Below, in pieces: positions 19,974 to 29,386 of a stretch of 64,000 bases of DNA. The stretch comes from Acidobacteriaceae bacterium (lineage in GTDB: Bacteria > Acidobacteriota > Terriglobia > Terriglobales > Acidobacteriaceae), in assembly GCA_003132405.1 (NCBI GenBank), contig PKXQ01000109.1:1-64000 (forward strand), in the 5' to 3' direction. How positions within the stretch are numbered: position 1 is the stretch's first letter; each line of letters opens with the position of its first letter. Position numbers and translations under genes: made by a program. The notes beneath the pieces were generated by a model. It searched no databases, had not been told where the DNA came from, and saw only the letters and a list, made by a program, of their open reading frames with translations.

Positions 19974-21068
19974 CTACTGCTTGTGGAAGGCGTCGAGCGC
20001 AGCGCCCAGCCTTTCCAGTCCACCGCGAACCGTTTCAGTCTTTCCGCAGAAGCCTATGCGGAAGTGTTGCGGCTGCTCGAAAAATTCTCCTGGCACGACG
20101 CTGGTTTCAAACTGCTCGCGCAGCATGGTGACAAATTTGTCGGCGTGGCCTGCGCGGAGCCGCGGAAACACAGTTGTCCCAAAGCGGCTGGGCTCGCAAT
20201 CGAGCGTCGGATGTGCAGACAGGAATTCGTTTACTAGCGCACGATTCGTGGTCAGCAAATCGCGAGCGCGATCGCGAACCCGATCAAAATTGTCGAGCGC
20301 GATTACTCCGAGAAGTTCGGCTGGATGGACGGGGCTTCCGTAGGTGAAGTCAACGATCTGCCACATGCGTTGCACCAGTTCCGGCTGCGCCAGGATCCAT
20401 CCGCAGCGGATGCCGCTCAGGCCGTAAGCTTTCGTGAGGCTGCTGGTGATGACAAAGTTCGATCCCAGGTGGAACGCCGAGCGCCACGGCTCGTCGAAGA
20501 GCGTCTCGAGATAAACTTCGTCGACCAGTACGCGGGCGCCCACCTTCGCCGCCATCTCCCCTACCTGCCGCATCGTGCTTTCGTCGGTCAAGGCGCTGCT
20601 CGGGTTGTGAAGATTGCAGAGAACCACGAGACGAGTTTGACGAGTGAGATTGCGTTCCAGTTCACCGAGGCCTAGACGGAATCCCTTGTCGGCCCGCCGT
20701 TCAAAGCGGCGCACATTCACTCCGATGTGTTCGAGGACCGTGAGCAGCGGGTCGTAGGTGGGCTTCTCCACCAGCACTTCGTCGCCGCGGTGTACGAGCG
20801 CCGTCAGCGCTATGAAGTTTGCCATCGAGGTCCCGAACGTATAGACGAGGCAATCTTCTGGCACTTCTGCCTTCGCGGCTAAGCGCTCTATCAGTGGCTT
20901 ATAGCCGTAGGGGCCCGTTCCGCCAATCTCGAGGTCTTGGATGCGGACCGGAAGTTCGGACAGCGGATAGTCCAACACCCCGCTGGCCGCCAGGTTGAAG
21001 GGCGCGTTCGAGTGCAATTTGGCCCAGGCTAGGTAGTGTGAAACTGCTTCTGTCTGCAAAATATTCAT
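19974..21068 (-). CDS. PLP-dependent aminotransferase, class I/II
   Basis: Class I/II fold; VITSSLTKAYGLSGIRCGW with catalytic Lys. Confidence 0.9.
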   Translation of the reverse strand: MNILQTEAVSHYLAWAKLHSNAPFNLAASGVLDYPLSELPVRIQDLEIGGTGPYGYKPLIERLAAKAEVPEDCLVYTFGTSMANFIALTALVHRGDEVLVEKPTYDPLLTVLEHIGVNVRRFERRADKGFRLGLGELERNLTRQTRLVVLCNLHNPSSALTDESTMRQVGEMAAKVGARVLVDEVYLETLFDEPWRSAFHLGSNFVITSSLTKAYGLSGIRCGWILAQPELVQRMWQIVDFTYGSPVHPAELLGVIALDNFDRVRDRARDLLTTNRALVNEFLSAHPTLDCEPSRFGTTVFPRLRAGHADKFVTMLREQFETSVVPGEFFEQPQHFRIGFCGKTETVRGGLERLGAALDAFHKQ

Positions 21069-21098
21069 TATTTTTTTCTCGATACCGCAAAATCAGGT

Positions 21099-22475
21099 CT
21101 ACACATCGCGATTGACGCCGACCGATCGCGACGATGCTCGCCGGCTCCAGAACCAATACACGGGAACGCCCGCCAGCAGCAACGCGTAGCCGACGAGGCT
21201 GTTGCGCGGATAGCGGTAGATGGTATTTGCCACCACCCACCAGCATATCGCGACAAAAATTGCCGTGCTGACTGGATGGCCGGGCATGCGATAGCCGGCG
21301 CCACTTTTCATTTCACCGCGCGCGGCACGGCGGCGGAAGACGAATATCGTCGTTGCCGTCAAACCGAAAAATAGAAAATCCATGGCGATGACGTAATTGA
21401 GAATCTGTTCGTAGCGGCCTGAGAGTGCGATCACGATCGTCCAAACACTCTGCAACACGATGGCGACCACGGGGACGCGAGTGCGCGGATCGAGCCAGGC
21501 CACCGCCCCGAAGAATAGCCCGTCATCGGCCATGGCAAAGTAGACGCGAGGCGCGGTCAATATCGACTGACTGAGGAATCCGAGGGTTGAGATAGCAATG
21601 GCCGCCGCAATGAACGTTGCGCCGCGCTGGCCTAATGCCAGGCGCATTACGGAGGTCGCAGGAGTGCTTGTGACGGCCAGCATTTGCGGACCGAGAGCGC
21701 GCAGGCATACCCAATTCACGGAGATGTAGAGGACCACTACGCCGAGCACCCCGAGCAGTAGTCCTCGGGGCAGATTCTTTCTTGGCTCTCTCACCTCGGC
21801 GGCGAGAAAGTTTGCAGTCTGCCATCCACCGTAAGAAAAGAGCACTGGCACCATGGCAGCGCCGAAGGATGTCAGCGATGAGTGCCGCTCTGACGCAGTG
21901 GTAATCGTCACGTGCTTGCCGGCAAATGCCGCTCCCGCGATCACCAGCGCGGCGATGGCGAGAATTTTCATCACCATGAGTGCGCTCTGCGTTCGTCCGC
22001 CGGTTTTCACGCCCAGACAATTGACGAGTGTGAGGATAGCGAGAGCAGTCGTGGCGACGATCCAGTCAGGAGTGTGCAGGCCGGTGAGTTCGAGGAAATA
22101 GCGCGCGAAAGTAATGGAGACGGCCGCCATGCCTCCTGTCTGGATCACGAGCAGTAAGACCCATCCGTATAGGAACGCGACGGCTGGATGATAGGCCTCG
22201 CGGAGATATGCATATTGGCCTCCGACTTCGGGAAGCGTGGCCGCCAGTTCAGCCCAAACAAATGCGCCGCCTAAGCCGATGATGCCGCCGAAAATCCAGG
22301 CTCCTAAAATGAGTGCAGGAGTGTGCACCTGCTGGGCGACAACATAAGGATTCATGAAAATGCCCGAGCCGACGATGCCGCCCATGACCAGCATCGTGAC
22401 ATCGAAGAGGCCAAGTTGGCGCGCCAGGCTTGGCTTTGCGGAGGAATCGCGATTCACGGCCGGGAGGTCAATCAC
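21099..22475 (-). CDS. APC-family amino acid permease
   Basis: LGLFDVTMLVMGGIVGSGIFMNPYVVAQ, 12 TM. Confidence 0.9.
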   Translation of the reverse strand: MIDLPAVNRDSSAKPSLARQLGLFDVTMLVMGGIVGSGIFMNPYVVAQQVHTPALILGAWIFGGIIGLGGAFVWAELAATLPEVGGQYAYLREAYHPAVAFLYGWVLLLVIQTGGMAAVSITFARYFLELTGLHTPDWIVATTALAILTLVNCLGVKTGGRTQSALMVMKILAIAALVIAGAAFAGKHVTITTASERHSSLTSFGAAMVPVLFSYGGWQTANFLAAEVREPRKNLPRGLLLGVLGVVVLYISVNWVCLRALGPQMLAVTSTPATSVMRLALGQRGATFIAAAIAISTLGFLSQSILTAPRVYFAMADDGLFFGAVAWLDPRTRVPVVAIVLQSVWTIVIALSGRYEQILNYVIAMDFLFFGLTATTIFVFRRRAARGEMKSGAGYRMPGHPVSTAIFVAICWWVVANTIYRYPRNSLVGYALLLAGVPVYWFWSRRASSRSVGVNRDV

Positions 22476-22913
22476 GGTGTCTGCTTGCCTAGGATTTCCG
22501 TCTTGATCTCCATCCTGGTGGGATGCGCCGGGCCTTATGATTTGTCCGGAACAATTCTACCGCGCCGCGCGAACCTCGTACTACACTCGTTCTGAACCTA
22601 AAAGGTCTGATGCGGCCGAGATGCAAACCACTTCCGCGGCCTTGATCCGTAACGCCAACTGAGCGCTGGCCTTAATCGCTTTCGGAGGTCTTCCAACTGA
22701 TCGCGATAGAGTCACGATCTACGGTGACATCGGTCACTGCGGTCATTCTCCCCAACGTTGAAACTCTAAACAGTCAGCCGCTGGAGTTGCTGAGCTTTGT
22801 TACATTCCGTTTAGTGGAAGGCTCACTGGTGGTTACTTTCGCAATATCGAACCGCGAATCGAACTGCCGATTTCATCAGGCTGCCCAATTTCGCAAGGAG
22901 AAGAAGTTAAATC

Positions 22914-23228
22914 ATGAAAACGACGAAGCTAGTGACGTTGGTAATGACAATTGCGATGACCTTATTCATTCTGATTCCTAATCTGTCATGGGCCGAGGAT
23001 GGAGCCACTCTTTACAAGGCGAAATGTGCCGCCTGCCACGGAGCAGACGCTGCAGGCAAGCCTGCCGCGAAAATTCCGAGCTTGATTTCGGACGAGGCAA
23101 AGAAGCAGTCAGATGCCGATCTTACCAAAGGCATTGCTGAGACGGCGAAGCACCCGGGTGCAGTGAAGAGTCTGACGGGCGACGACACGAAAGCGATCGT
23201 GACTTACATTCGCAGCCTGCAAAAGTAG
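22914..23228 (+). CDS. Periplasmic monohaem cytochrome c
   Basis: Signal peptide, CAACHGADAAGK haem motif. Confidence 0.9.
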   Translation: MKTTKLVTLVMTIAMTLFILIPNLSWAEDGATLYKAKCAACHGADAAGKPAAKIPSLISDEAKKQSDADLTKGIAETAKHPGAVKSLTGDDTKAIVTYIRSLQK

Positions 23229-23400
23229 TAATTCGTGCTGGAGTTTGTAGTAACCGTGACTGTTCTTTATTGCTATTCGTCGCTGTCACGAATGGCCGGT
23301 ACAGCGACGGAGGGAAGAGTTGGTTGACTATGGAGGTCTTTGACTCAATTCGGCAGTTGTCGGGTCCGGGTGAACGTATGTCCGGACCAGGCCTCCTTCT

Positions 23401-23468
23401 TATAGCCACTCTTTATGTAGTCAATTGTCTTATAGTCAGTATTTTTATAGTCAGTCTGTCTAGTCAGT
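23401..23468. repeat. Degenerate ~15-bp tandem array (TATAGTCAGT core)
   Basis: TATAGCCACT 23401, TGTAGTCAAT 23416, TATAGTCAGT 23431, TATAGTCAGT 23446, TCTAGTCAGT 23459. Confidence 0.7.
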
Positions 23469-23580
23469 CCCAGCGGCTGTTCTGTACGCGTTCCGAGTCT
23501 GTTTTCTGCCAGCGCAGTCTTACTTCATACATTTCGACAGGAACGGATGTCTCACTTGGGAGCGGCGAGGAGTAATTCCT

Positions 23581-24351
23581 ATGAGTAAAGCCTTACTATA
23601 TGACGCGACTATGTGCATTGGCTGCAAACAGTGCGAAGCCGCCTGCGCACAGCAAAACAATCTGCCCTATGACGACACGGTGGCTGCCGAGACCGTGCAG
23701 TCGGCACATAAATATACGGTCGTCAAGACCATGGACGACAAATTCATGCGCCGCCTGTGCATGCACTGCGAGAAACCCGCCTGCGCTTCGGCTTGTCCGG
23801 TAGGCGCTTTCCATAAAACCGCAGCCGGTCCAGTTGTTTACGACGTGTGGAAGTGTATCGGCTGCCGCTACTGCATGGTGGCCTGCGCGTTCAACCAGCC
23901 CAAGTATGAATGGCAGTCGCTGAATCCGCGGGTGCGCAAGTGCATTATGTGTCCAGATCGTATCGCGGCCGGCAAGCAGACCGCCTGCGCCGAGATCTGC
24001 CCGACCGGGGCCACTAAGTTCGGAGAGCGCGATGACCTTATTCGAGAGGCCAAGGATCGCATCCGCAAGGACCCCAAATACATCGATCGCATTTATGGCT
24101 TGAACGAAGTCGGCGGAACTTCTGTCCTTATCATTTCTGACGAGAACCCCGAGCAATACGGCTATCCTGCTTCCGCCAAGATCGGCGACACTCCGATTCC
24201 GGAATATACGGGGCGAGTGATGGATCGAATTCCAGACTTTGTCCCCGTGTGGACGTTGGTACTGGGCGGCATTTACTGGGTTTCGCATCGTCGCGATGAA
24301 GTAGCCGCTGCTGAAGCGGAAGAAGAAAAGCAGATCGAGGGTGGGAAATGA
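23581..24351 (+). CDS. HybA-like 4Fe-4S ferredoxin subunit with C-terminal TM anchor
   Basis: CIGCKQCEAAC, CMHCEKPACASACP, CIGCRYCMVAC, CIMCPDRI..CAEICPTGA; hydrophobic C-terminus. Confidence 0.88.
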   Translation: MSKALLYDATMCIGCKQCEAACAQQNNLPYDDTVAAETVQSAHKYTVVKTMDDKFMRRLCMHCEKPACASACPVGAFHKTAAGPVVYDVWKCIGCRYCMVACAFNQPKYEWQSLNPRVRKCIMCPDRIAAGKQTACAEICPTGATKFGERDDLIREAKDRIRKDPKYIDRIYGLNEVGGTSVLIISDENPEQYGYPASAKIGDTPIPEYTGRVMDRIPDFVPVWTLVLGGIYWVSHRRDEVAAAEAEEEKQIEGGK

Positions 24352-25535
24352 AAATCAAACTGACTTTTTGGAGAGTTGTATTCATCGTAGTTATGGTGTT
24401 GGGCCTCTACTCTTCCTATATCCGCTATTTCCGCGGCCTGGGCGCGGTTTCAAACATGACAGACCAGTTCCCCTGGGGCCTATGGATTGGCTTCGATTGT
24501 TTGTGCGGCGTCATGCTGGCGGCCGGCGGCTTCATCATGGTCGGCGCTGTCTATTTATTTAATGTCGAGCGCTTGCACAGCGTGGTGCGGCCCGCGGTGT
24601 TGACCGCATTCTTGGGCTACGTGCTCTTCATCGTTGGCCTGCTCTTCGATCTCGGCCGCCCCTGGTATATCTGGCATCAGCTCATCTACATGAACCCGCA
24701 CTCAGTTATGTTCGAGGTGGGCATGTGTGTGATGACCTACACCACGGTGTTATTGTTCGAATTCCTTCCCAATGTATTCGAAGCGGTCAATTGGAAGGCT
24801 CCCATCAAGTGGATTAACAAGATCTATCCGGTGCTGATCGTGTTGGGCATCCTGCTTTCAACGCTGCACCAGAGTTCCCTTGGATCGCTCTATCTGATCA
24901 TGCCAAGCAAGCTGCATCCCTTCTGGTACACGCCGGCGCTGCCGTTCTTCTTCTTCGGGTCGGCGGTTGCGGTCGGTTTGGCGATGACGATTTTCGAGTC
25001 CACCCAGAGCGCAAGAGTATTCGGTCGTCAGCTTGAGCTTCCGGTGTTGGTGACTCTTGGCGGTGCGTTGCTGGTCGCTCTCTGGGTCAACTTGCTTCTC
25101 CGCTTCGAAGACTATTTTCATCGCGGCCTGCTTCGCGAAATCTTCAAACCGAGCTATGAAGCGTACTTTCTCTGGCTCGAACTTGTGCTGACCTTTGTGC
25201 TTCCCATCGCCATACTGAGCTTCAAGAAGGCCAGGCTGTCGCCACAGTGGTTATATCTGGCGTCGATCTTTACGGTGCTGGGATTCATCACTAACCGGCT
25301 CAATATCGCGCTCATCGGCTTTGAGACTTACGTTGGACATCACTACGTGCCGAAGTGGACGGAATTCTCGATCACGCTGATGATCATCGCGATGGGCTTC
25401 GCGTTGTTCGCGGTGGCAGTGAGATACTTGCCGATTTTCCCACAGGAGGAACACGGAGTGAAGCCACGGCTTCGCAGCGAACCCGCGACCAGTCCAATGG
25501 TTTCTACGCCCGTGTTAGGCCATGCAGGAGACTGA
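24348..25535 (+). CDS. HybB/NrfD-type integral membrane quinone-interacting subunit
   Basis: About 10 TM; overlaps the HybA-like gene; WGLWIGFDCLCGVMLAAGGFIM. Confidence 0.88.
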   Translation: MKIKLTFWRVVFIVVMVLGLYSSYIRYFRGLGAVSNMTDQFPWGLWIGFDCLCGVMLAAGGFIMVGAVYLFNVERLHSVVRPAVLTAFLGYVLFIVGLLFDLGRPWYIWHQLIYMNPHSVMFEVGMCVMTYTTVLLFEFLPNVFEAVNWKAPIKWINKIYPVLIVLGILLSTLHQSSLGSLYLIMPSKLHPFWYTPALPFFFFGSAVAVGLAMTIFESTQSARVFGRQLELPVLVTLGGALLVALWVNLLLRFEDYFHRGLLREIFKPSYEAYFLWLELVLTFVLPIAILSFKKARLSPQWLYLASIFTVLGFITNRLNIALIGFETYVGHHYVPKWTEFSITLMIIAMGFALFAVAVRYLPIFPQEEHGVKPRLRSEPATSPMVSTPVLGHAGD

Positions 25536-27213
25536 GCGAAGTCGCGGCGATCATCGAAGCAAGCGATCAAAGCGGTTGACGCACAGTATTAGCACAAAAT
25601 TAATCGTGTCGCTGCTAGCGATCATGGTCGCCATCTTCGCTTTATTCGGATACTTGAATATCCGACTCCATCGCCAGGACTTGGAAGCATCCCAGTTGGC
25701 CAACGCCGAGCGGATCAGCGATGTCATCAGGCGCGCCACCATCGACTACATGCTGCGCGACGATCGCCAGGGCCTCTACCGTGCGATCCAAACCATAGCG
25801 GACGAGCCGGGCATGGTGAAGGTACGCATTCTTGACCAGGAAGGCCGGATCAGCTATTCCACGGATCCGAAGGAAGTCAGCCGAATTCTCGACAAGAGCG
25901 CTGAGTCCTGCTATGGCTGCCACACGCAATCGCAACCGCTGGCGCGTCTGAATCGCCCCGACCGCTTTCGCATTTATCGCAGTGCCGGTCAGCGGGTGCT
26001 GGGAATTATCACCCCCATCGAAAATCAGCCCAACTGCGCCAATGCCAGTTGCCACGCGCATTCGGCGGATCAGCAGGTTCTGGGCGTGCTGGACACCAAT
26101 CTTTCGCTGGCGAAAGCGGACGCGCAACTTGCTGTCAGCAGCGCTCGCATGTCGTATTACACGGGCGGGGCGCTGATCGTGGTGGCGGCTCTGAGCTGGT
26201 TGTTCGTCTGGCGCGTGGTCGACAAACCAATCAAAGCTCTCAAGAACGGCACGGAACGCCTTGCTCGCGGCGAACTCGGTTACCAGATCAAGGTGCGATC
26301 GCAGGACGAAGTCGGCGACCTGGCTCGTTCCTTCAACGACATGAGTCTGCAGTTGCGCGTCGCCAATGAAGAAATCATCGATTGGGCGAAGACTTTGGAA
26401 GATCGTGTTGAACAAAAGACGACGGAGTTGCAACGCGCTCACGATCACGTGCTGCACGTAGAACGAATGGCGTCTATCGGGAAAATGGCGGCGGTAGTGG
26501 CGCACGAAGTCAATAACCCGCTATCCGGGATTCTTACTTACGCAAAACTCTTGCGGAAGTGGGTGGGGACGGGCCAAACCGAGCGTGAAAAACGCGAGGA
26601 AGCGATGCAGTGTCTGGAACTGATCGCCACGGAAAGCCGTCGTTGTGGCGATCTTATCCATAACCTGCTGTCTCTTTCGCGAACCGCTCCTATGAACGTG
26701 CAGTCGACCGACCTGAACGCAGTGATTCATCGCTGCGTGCAACTGGTGCGGCATCAACTGGACTTGGCCGGAATCGAGTTGCAACTGAAACTGGCGACCG
26801 ACCTACCCTTTGTGGCGTGCGATCCGGCGCAGATGGAACAAGTCTTTATCGCACTGATCATGAACGCGGTCGATGCCATGCCCGACGGTGGCACTCTCTG
26901 GCTTGAAGATCAGCTTGCCCGCACTGACGACAAGACTGAAATCGAGGTGCGGGTACGCGACGACGGAACAGGCATCGCTCCCGACGTTCTCCCGCATATC
27001 TTCGAACCCTTTATGACAACGAAAGAGCATGGCCGCGGAACCGGGCTGGGATTGGCGATCGCTCGCGGCATCATGGAGCGGCATAACGGGCGCATCGAAG
27101 TCGAAACGGAGTTCGGAAGGGGTACGACTTTTATTCTGACTCTGCCCAGTCAGGTTCCTGACGCAGCGCTGGTGGAGGTTGCGGCGGGGGGCTTTGCGAC
27201 CAAGGCGAGGTGA
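25522..27213 (+). CDS. Membrane sensor histidine kinase with CxxCH-containing periplasmic domain
   Basis: CYGCH and CANASCH between two TM segments; HAMP; HisKA H-box (VVAHEVNNPLSGI) and HATPase motifs. Confidence 0.92.
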   Translation: MQETERSRGDHRSKRSKRLTHSISTKLIVSLLAIMVAIFALFGYLNIRLHRQDLEASQLANAERISDVIRRATIDYMLRDDRQGLYRAIQTIADEPGMVKVRILDQEGRISYSTDPKEVSRILDKSAESCYGCHTQSQPLARLNRPDRFRIYRSAGQRVLGIITPIENQPNCANASCHAHSADQQVLGVLDTNLSLAKADAQLAVSSARMSYYTGGALIVVAALSWLFVWRVVDKPIKALKNGTERLARGELGYQIKVRSQDEVGDLARSFNDMSLQLRVANEEIIDWAKTLEDRVEQKTTELQRAHDHVLHVERMASIGKMAAVVAHEVNNPLSGILTYAKLLRKWVGTGQTEREKREEAMQCLELIATESRRCGDLIHNLLSLSRTAPMNVQSTDLNAVIHRCVQLVRHQLDLAGIELQLKLATDLPFVACDPAQMEQVFIALIMNAVDAMPDGGTLWLEDQLARTDDKTEIEVRVRDDGTGIAPDVLPHIFEPFMTTKEHGRGTGLGLAIARGIMERHNGRIEVETEFGRGTTFILTLPSQVPDAALVEVAAGGFATKAR

Positions 27214-28580
27214 CCGAAGTGAGTACACAGGGAAGACTGCTGGTCGTAGATGACGAACTAAGCGTGCGCGATTCGCTGGACAAATGGTTTCGCGAGGAAG
27301 GCTATGAAGTCGGCACGGCGGAGAATGCCAACGACGCACTTACTCGTTTGGCGGAACATCGATGGGATGCCGCTCTCGTCGATATCAAGATGCACGGAAC
27401 CGACGGAATCGAGTTACAGCGCCGTATGCACGAAATCGATCCGGACTTAGTCGTGATTATGATGACCGGCTATGCCTCGGTCGAGACAGCGGTGACGGCT
27501 CTGAAAAATGGCGCCTATGACTATGTGACGAAGCCGCTCGACCCGGACGATATCGCGCATCTGATCAAGAACGCGCTGGCGCATAAACGCACGACGCAGG
27601 AAAATGTGCTGCTGCGCGAAACCGTCGCCGATATCGCTCGTCCAGGAGACATCGTTGGCCAGAGCGGTCTCATGCGCAAACTCTTCAACGCGATTGAGAC
27701 GGTTGGCCCAACCGACGCCACGGTCCTGATCACGGGCGAAAGCGGCACAGGAAAAGAGCTGGTGGCGCGTGCCATTCATCACGCCAGTCCGCGAAGATTC
27801 CATCCTCTGGTCGCAATCCACTGCGGTGCCTTGACCGAGACGCTTCTCGAAAGCGAACTCTTTGGCCACGAAAAAGGCGCGTTCACCGGCGCGCAATATC
27901 GCAAGAAAGGCAAATTCGAAATTGCCGAAGGTGGAACGGTTTTTCTCGATGAGATCGGCGACATTAGCTTAAAGACGCAGACCGACCTGCTGCGGGTTTT
28001 GCAGGAACGGGAAATCACTCGCGTCGGTGGCAATCAAAACATCAAGGTGGACTTCCGCTGCGTCGCCGCCACCAACAAAGATCTCGAGAAGCTGATCGAG
28101 GAAGGTAAGTTCCGCCCCGACCTTTTCTACCGGCTGAACGTGTTCCGCATTGAGCTGCCGCCGCTACGTGAGCGCCGCGAAGACATTCCCCTGCTGGTGG
28201 ACAATTTCGTTCGAAAGTTTTCCCTGGCGATGAATAAACGCATCACCCGCGTTTCACCGGCGGCAATGAATCAGTTGCAGCAGCAGTCCTGGGTTGGAAA
28301 TGTCCGTGAACTGGAGAATGCCGTCGAGCGCGCCATGGTTGTCGGGCACGAGCCGGAACTGCACGAACAGGATTTTATTTTCAAGTCACCAGCCATCTCC
28401 AACGGCGTGGGCAAGAAGCTCGAAGACATGGAGCGCGCGCATATACTGCGGGTGGTGGAGGAATGTGGAGGCAATCAGAGCCACGCCGCCGAGATCCTCG
28501 ACATCGACCGGGTCACGCTCTATCACAAGCTGAAAAAGTACGGTTGGTCGCGCACACCAGTCGAGGCACGATCCAACTAG
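27210..28580 (+). CDS. Sigma54-dependent NtrC-family response regulator
   Basis: REC domain, GESGTGKE Walker A, GAFTGA loop, C-terminal Fis-type HTH. Confidence 0.96.
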   Translation: MTEVSTQGRLLVVDDELSVRDSLDKWFREEGYEVGTAENANDALTRLAEHRWDAALVDIKMHGTDGIELQRRMHEIDPDLVVIMMTGYASVETAVTALKNGAYDYVTKPLDPDDIAHLIKNALAHKRTTQENVLLRETVADIARPGDIVGQSGLMRKLFNAIETVGPTDATVLITGESGTGKELVARAIHHASPRRFHPLVAIHCGALTETLLESELFGHEKGAFTGAQYRKKGKFEIAEGGTVFLDEIGDISLKTQTDLLRVLQEREITRVGGNQNIKVDFRCVAATNKDLEKLIEEGKFRPDLFYRLNVFRIELPPLRERREDIPLLVDNFVRKFSLAMNKRITRVSPAAMNQLQQQSWVGNVRELENAVERAMVVGHEPELHEQDFIFKSPAISNGVGKKLEDMERAHILRVVEECGGNQSHAAEILDIDRVTLYHKLKKYGWSRTPVEARSN

Positions 28581-28664
28581 TTCTCAGTTCCCAGTTCTCA
28601 GCTCTCACTTTTCGAGTAAACCGAGTAAACAACACTGAGAGCTGAGAGCCGGGAACCGAGAACC
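28577..28664. repeat. Stop-anchored 7-nt tandem hairpin A
   Basis: Units CTAGTTC TCAGTTC CCAGTTC TCAGCTC; right arm TGAGAGC TGAGAGC CGGGAAC CGAGAAC; 29-nt arms, 25/29 complementary. Confidence 0.9.
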
Positions 28665-28670
28665 GCCGCA

Positions 28671-29231
28671 ATGAAGCTGCTCCACCTGTTACCGATCGGG
28701 AATGTGGAGGACGAGCTGCTGCACGAGCTTCGTCCCGCTGTCGAAGAAACTTTTCACGTTTCCTGTCAGGTGCTACCGGCGCGATTGGATCCCGAATTCG
28801 CCTTCCACGGAGAGCGGCAGCAATACCACTCGTCGGAAATCCTGCATCGCATGCAGAGCTTTCTTACCGCGGACTCATGGCGCCTGCTTGGAGTCGTTGC
28901 CGTCGATCTTTACATCCCGATTCTCACCTTTGTTTTTGGCGAAGCGCAGATGGGAGGCCCCTGCGCGGTGGTTTCAGCGCACCGGTTGCGGCAGGAGTTC
29001 TACGGGCTTCCTCCTGATCGCGACCTGTTTCGCCAGCGTGTAATCAAGGAGTCGGTTCATGAAATCGGCCACACCCTGAGCTTGACTCACTGCGAGGATT
29101 ACAGCTGCGCCATGGCGCCGTCGCACGCTGTGGAGTGGATCGATCTCAAGCAAGGTTCGCTATGCACGACGTGCCGAGAAGCGGCAACGCCGATGACCAG
29201 GATTTCGTCGGCAAATCTTTTGAAATCGTAG
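28671..29231 (+). CDS. amzA: Archaemetzincin-family zinc metalloprotease
   Basis: HEIGHTLSLTHCEDYSCAM followed by CTTCR. Confidence 0.9.
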   Translation: MKLLHLLPIGNVEDELLHELRPAVEETFHVSCQVLPARLDPEFAFHGERQQYHSSEILHRMQSFLTADSWRLLGVVAVDLYIPILTFVFGEAQMGGPCAVVSAHRLRQEFYGLPPDRDLFRQRVIKESVHEIGHTLSLTHCEDYSCAMAPSHAVEWIDLKQGSLCTTCREAATPMTRISSANLLKS

Positions 29232-29386
29232 ACTGGGCTGGACTCGCCGACACTCTTGGTTTCGCTATCGCAAAAACATCGGCCGCCCGGCTCCTGGTTT
29301 TTAACCTTGGATCCGGACGGCCTGATGTTTCCAACGGTCCTCGTTACGGCGACCTGCGAGGTGGCTCGCTCTCGCGGAGCGTCACT

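Noticed and set aside
22800-23580. Sigma54 -24/-12 promoter ahead of the cytochrome or HybA-like gene
   Set aside because: Checked for GG-N10-GC by eye; the best GG...GC pair near 22830 has 8-nt spacing, so no site is claimed.
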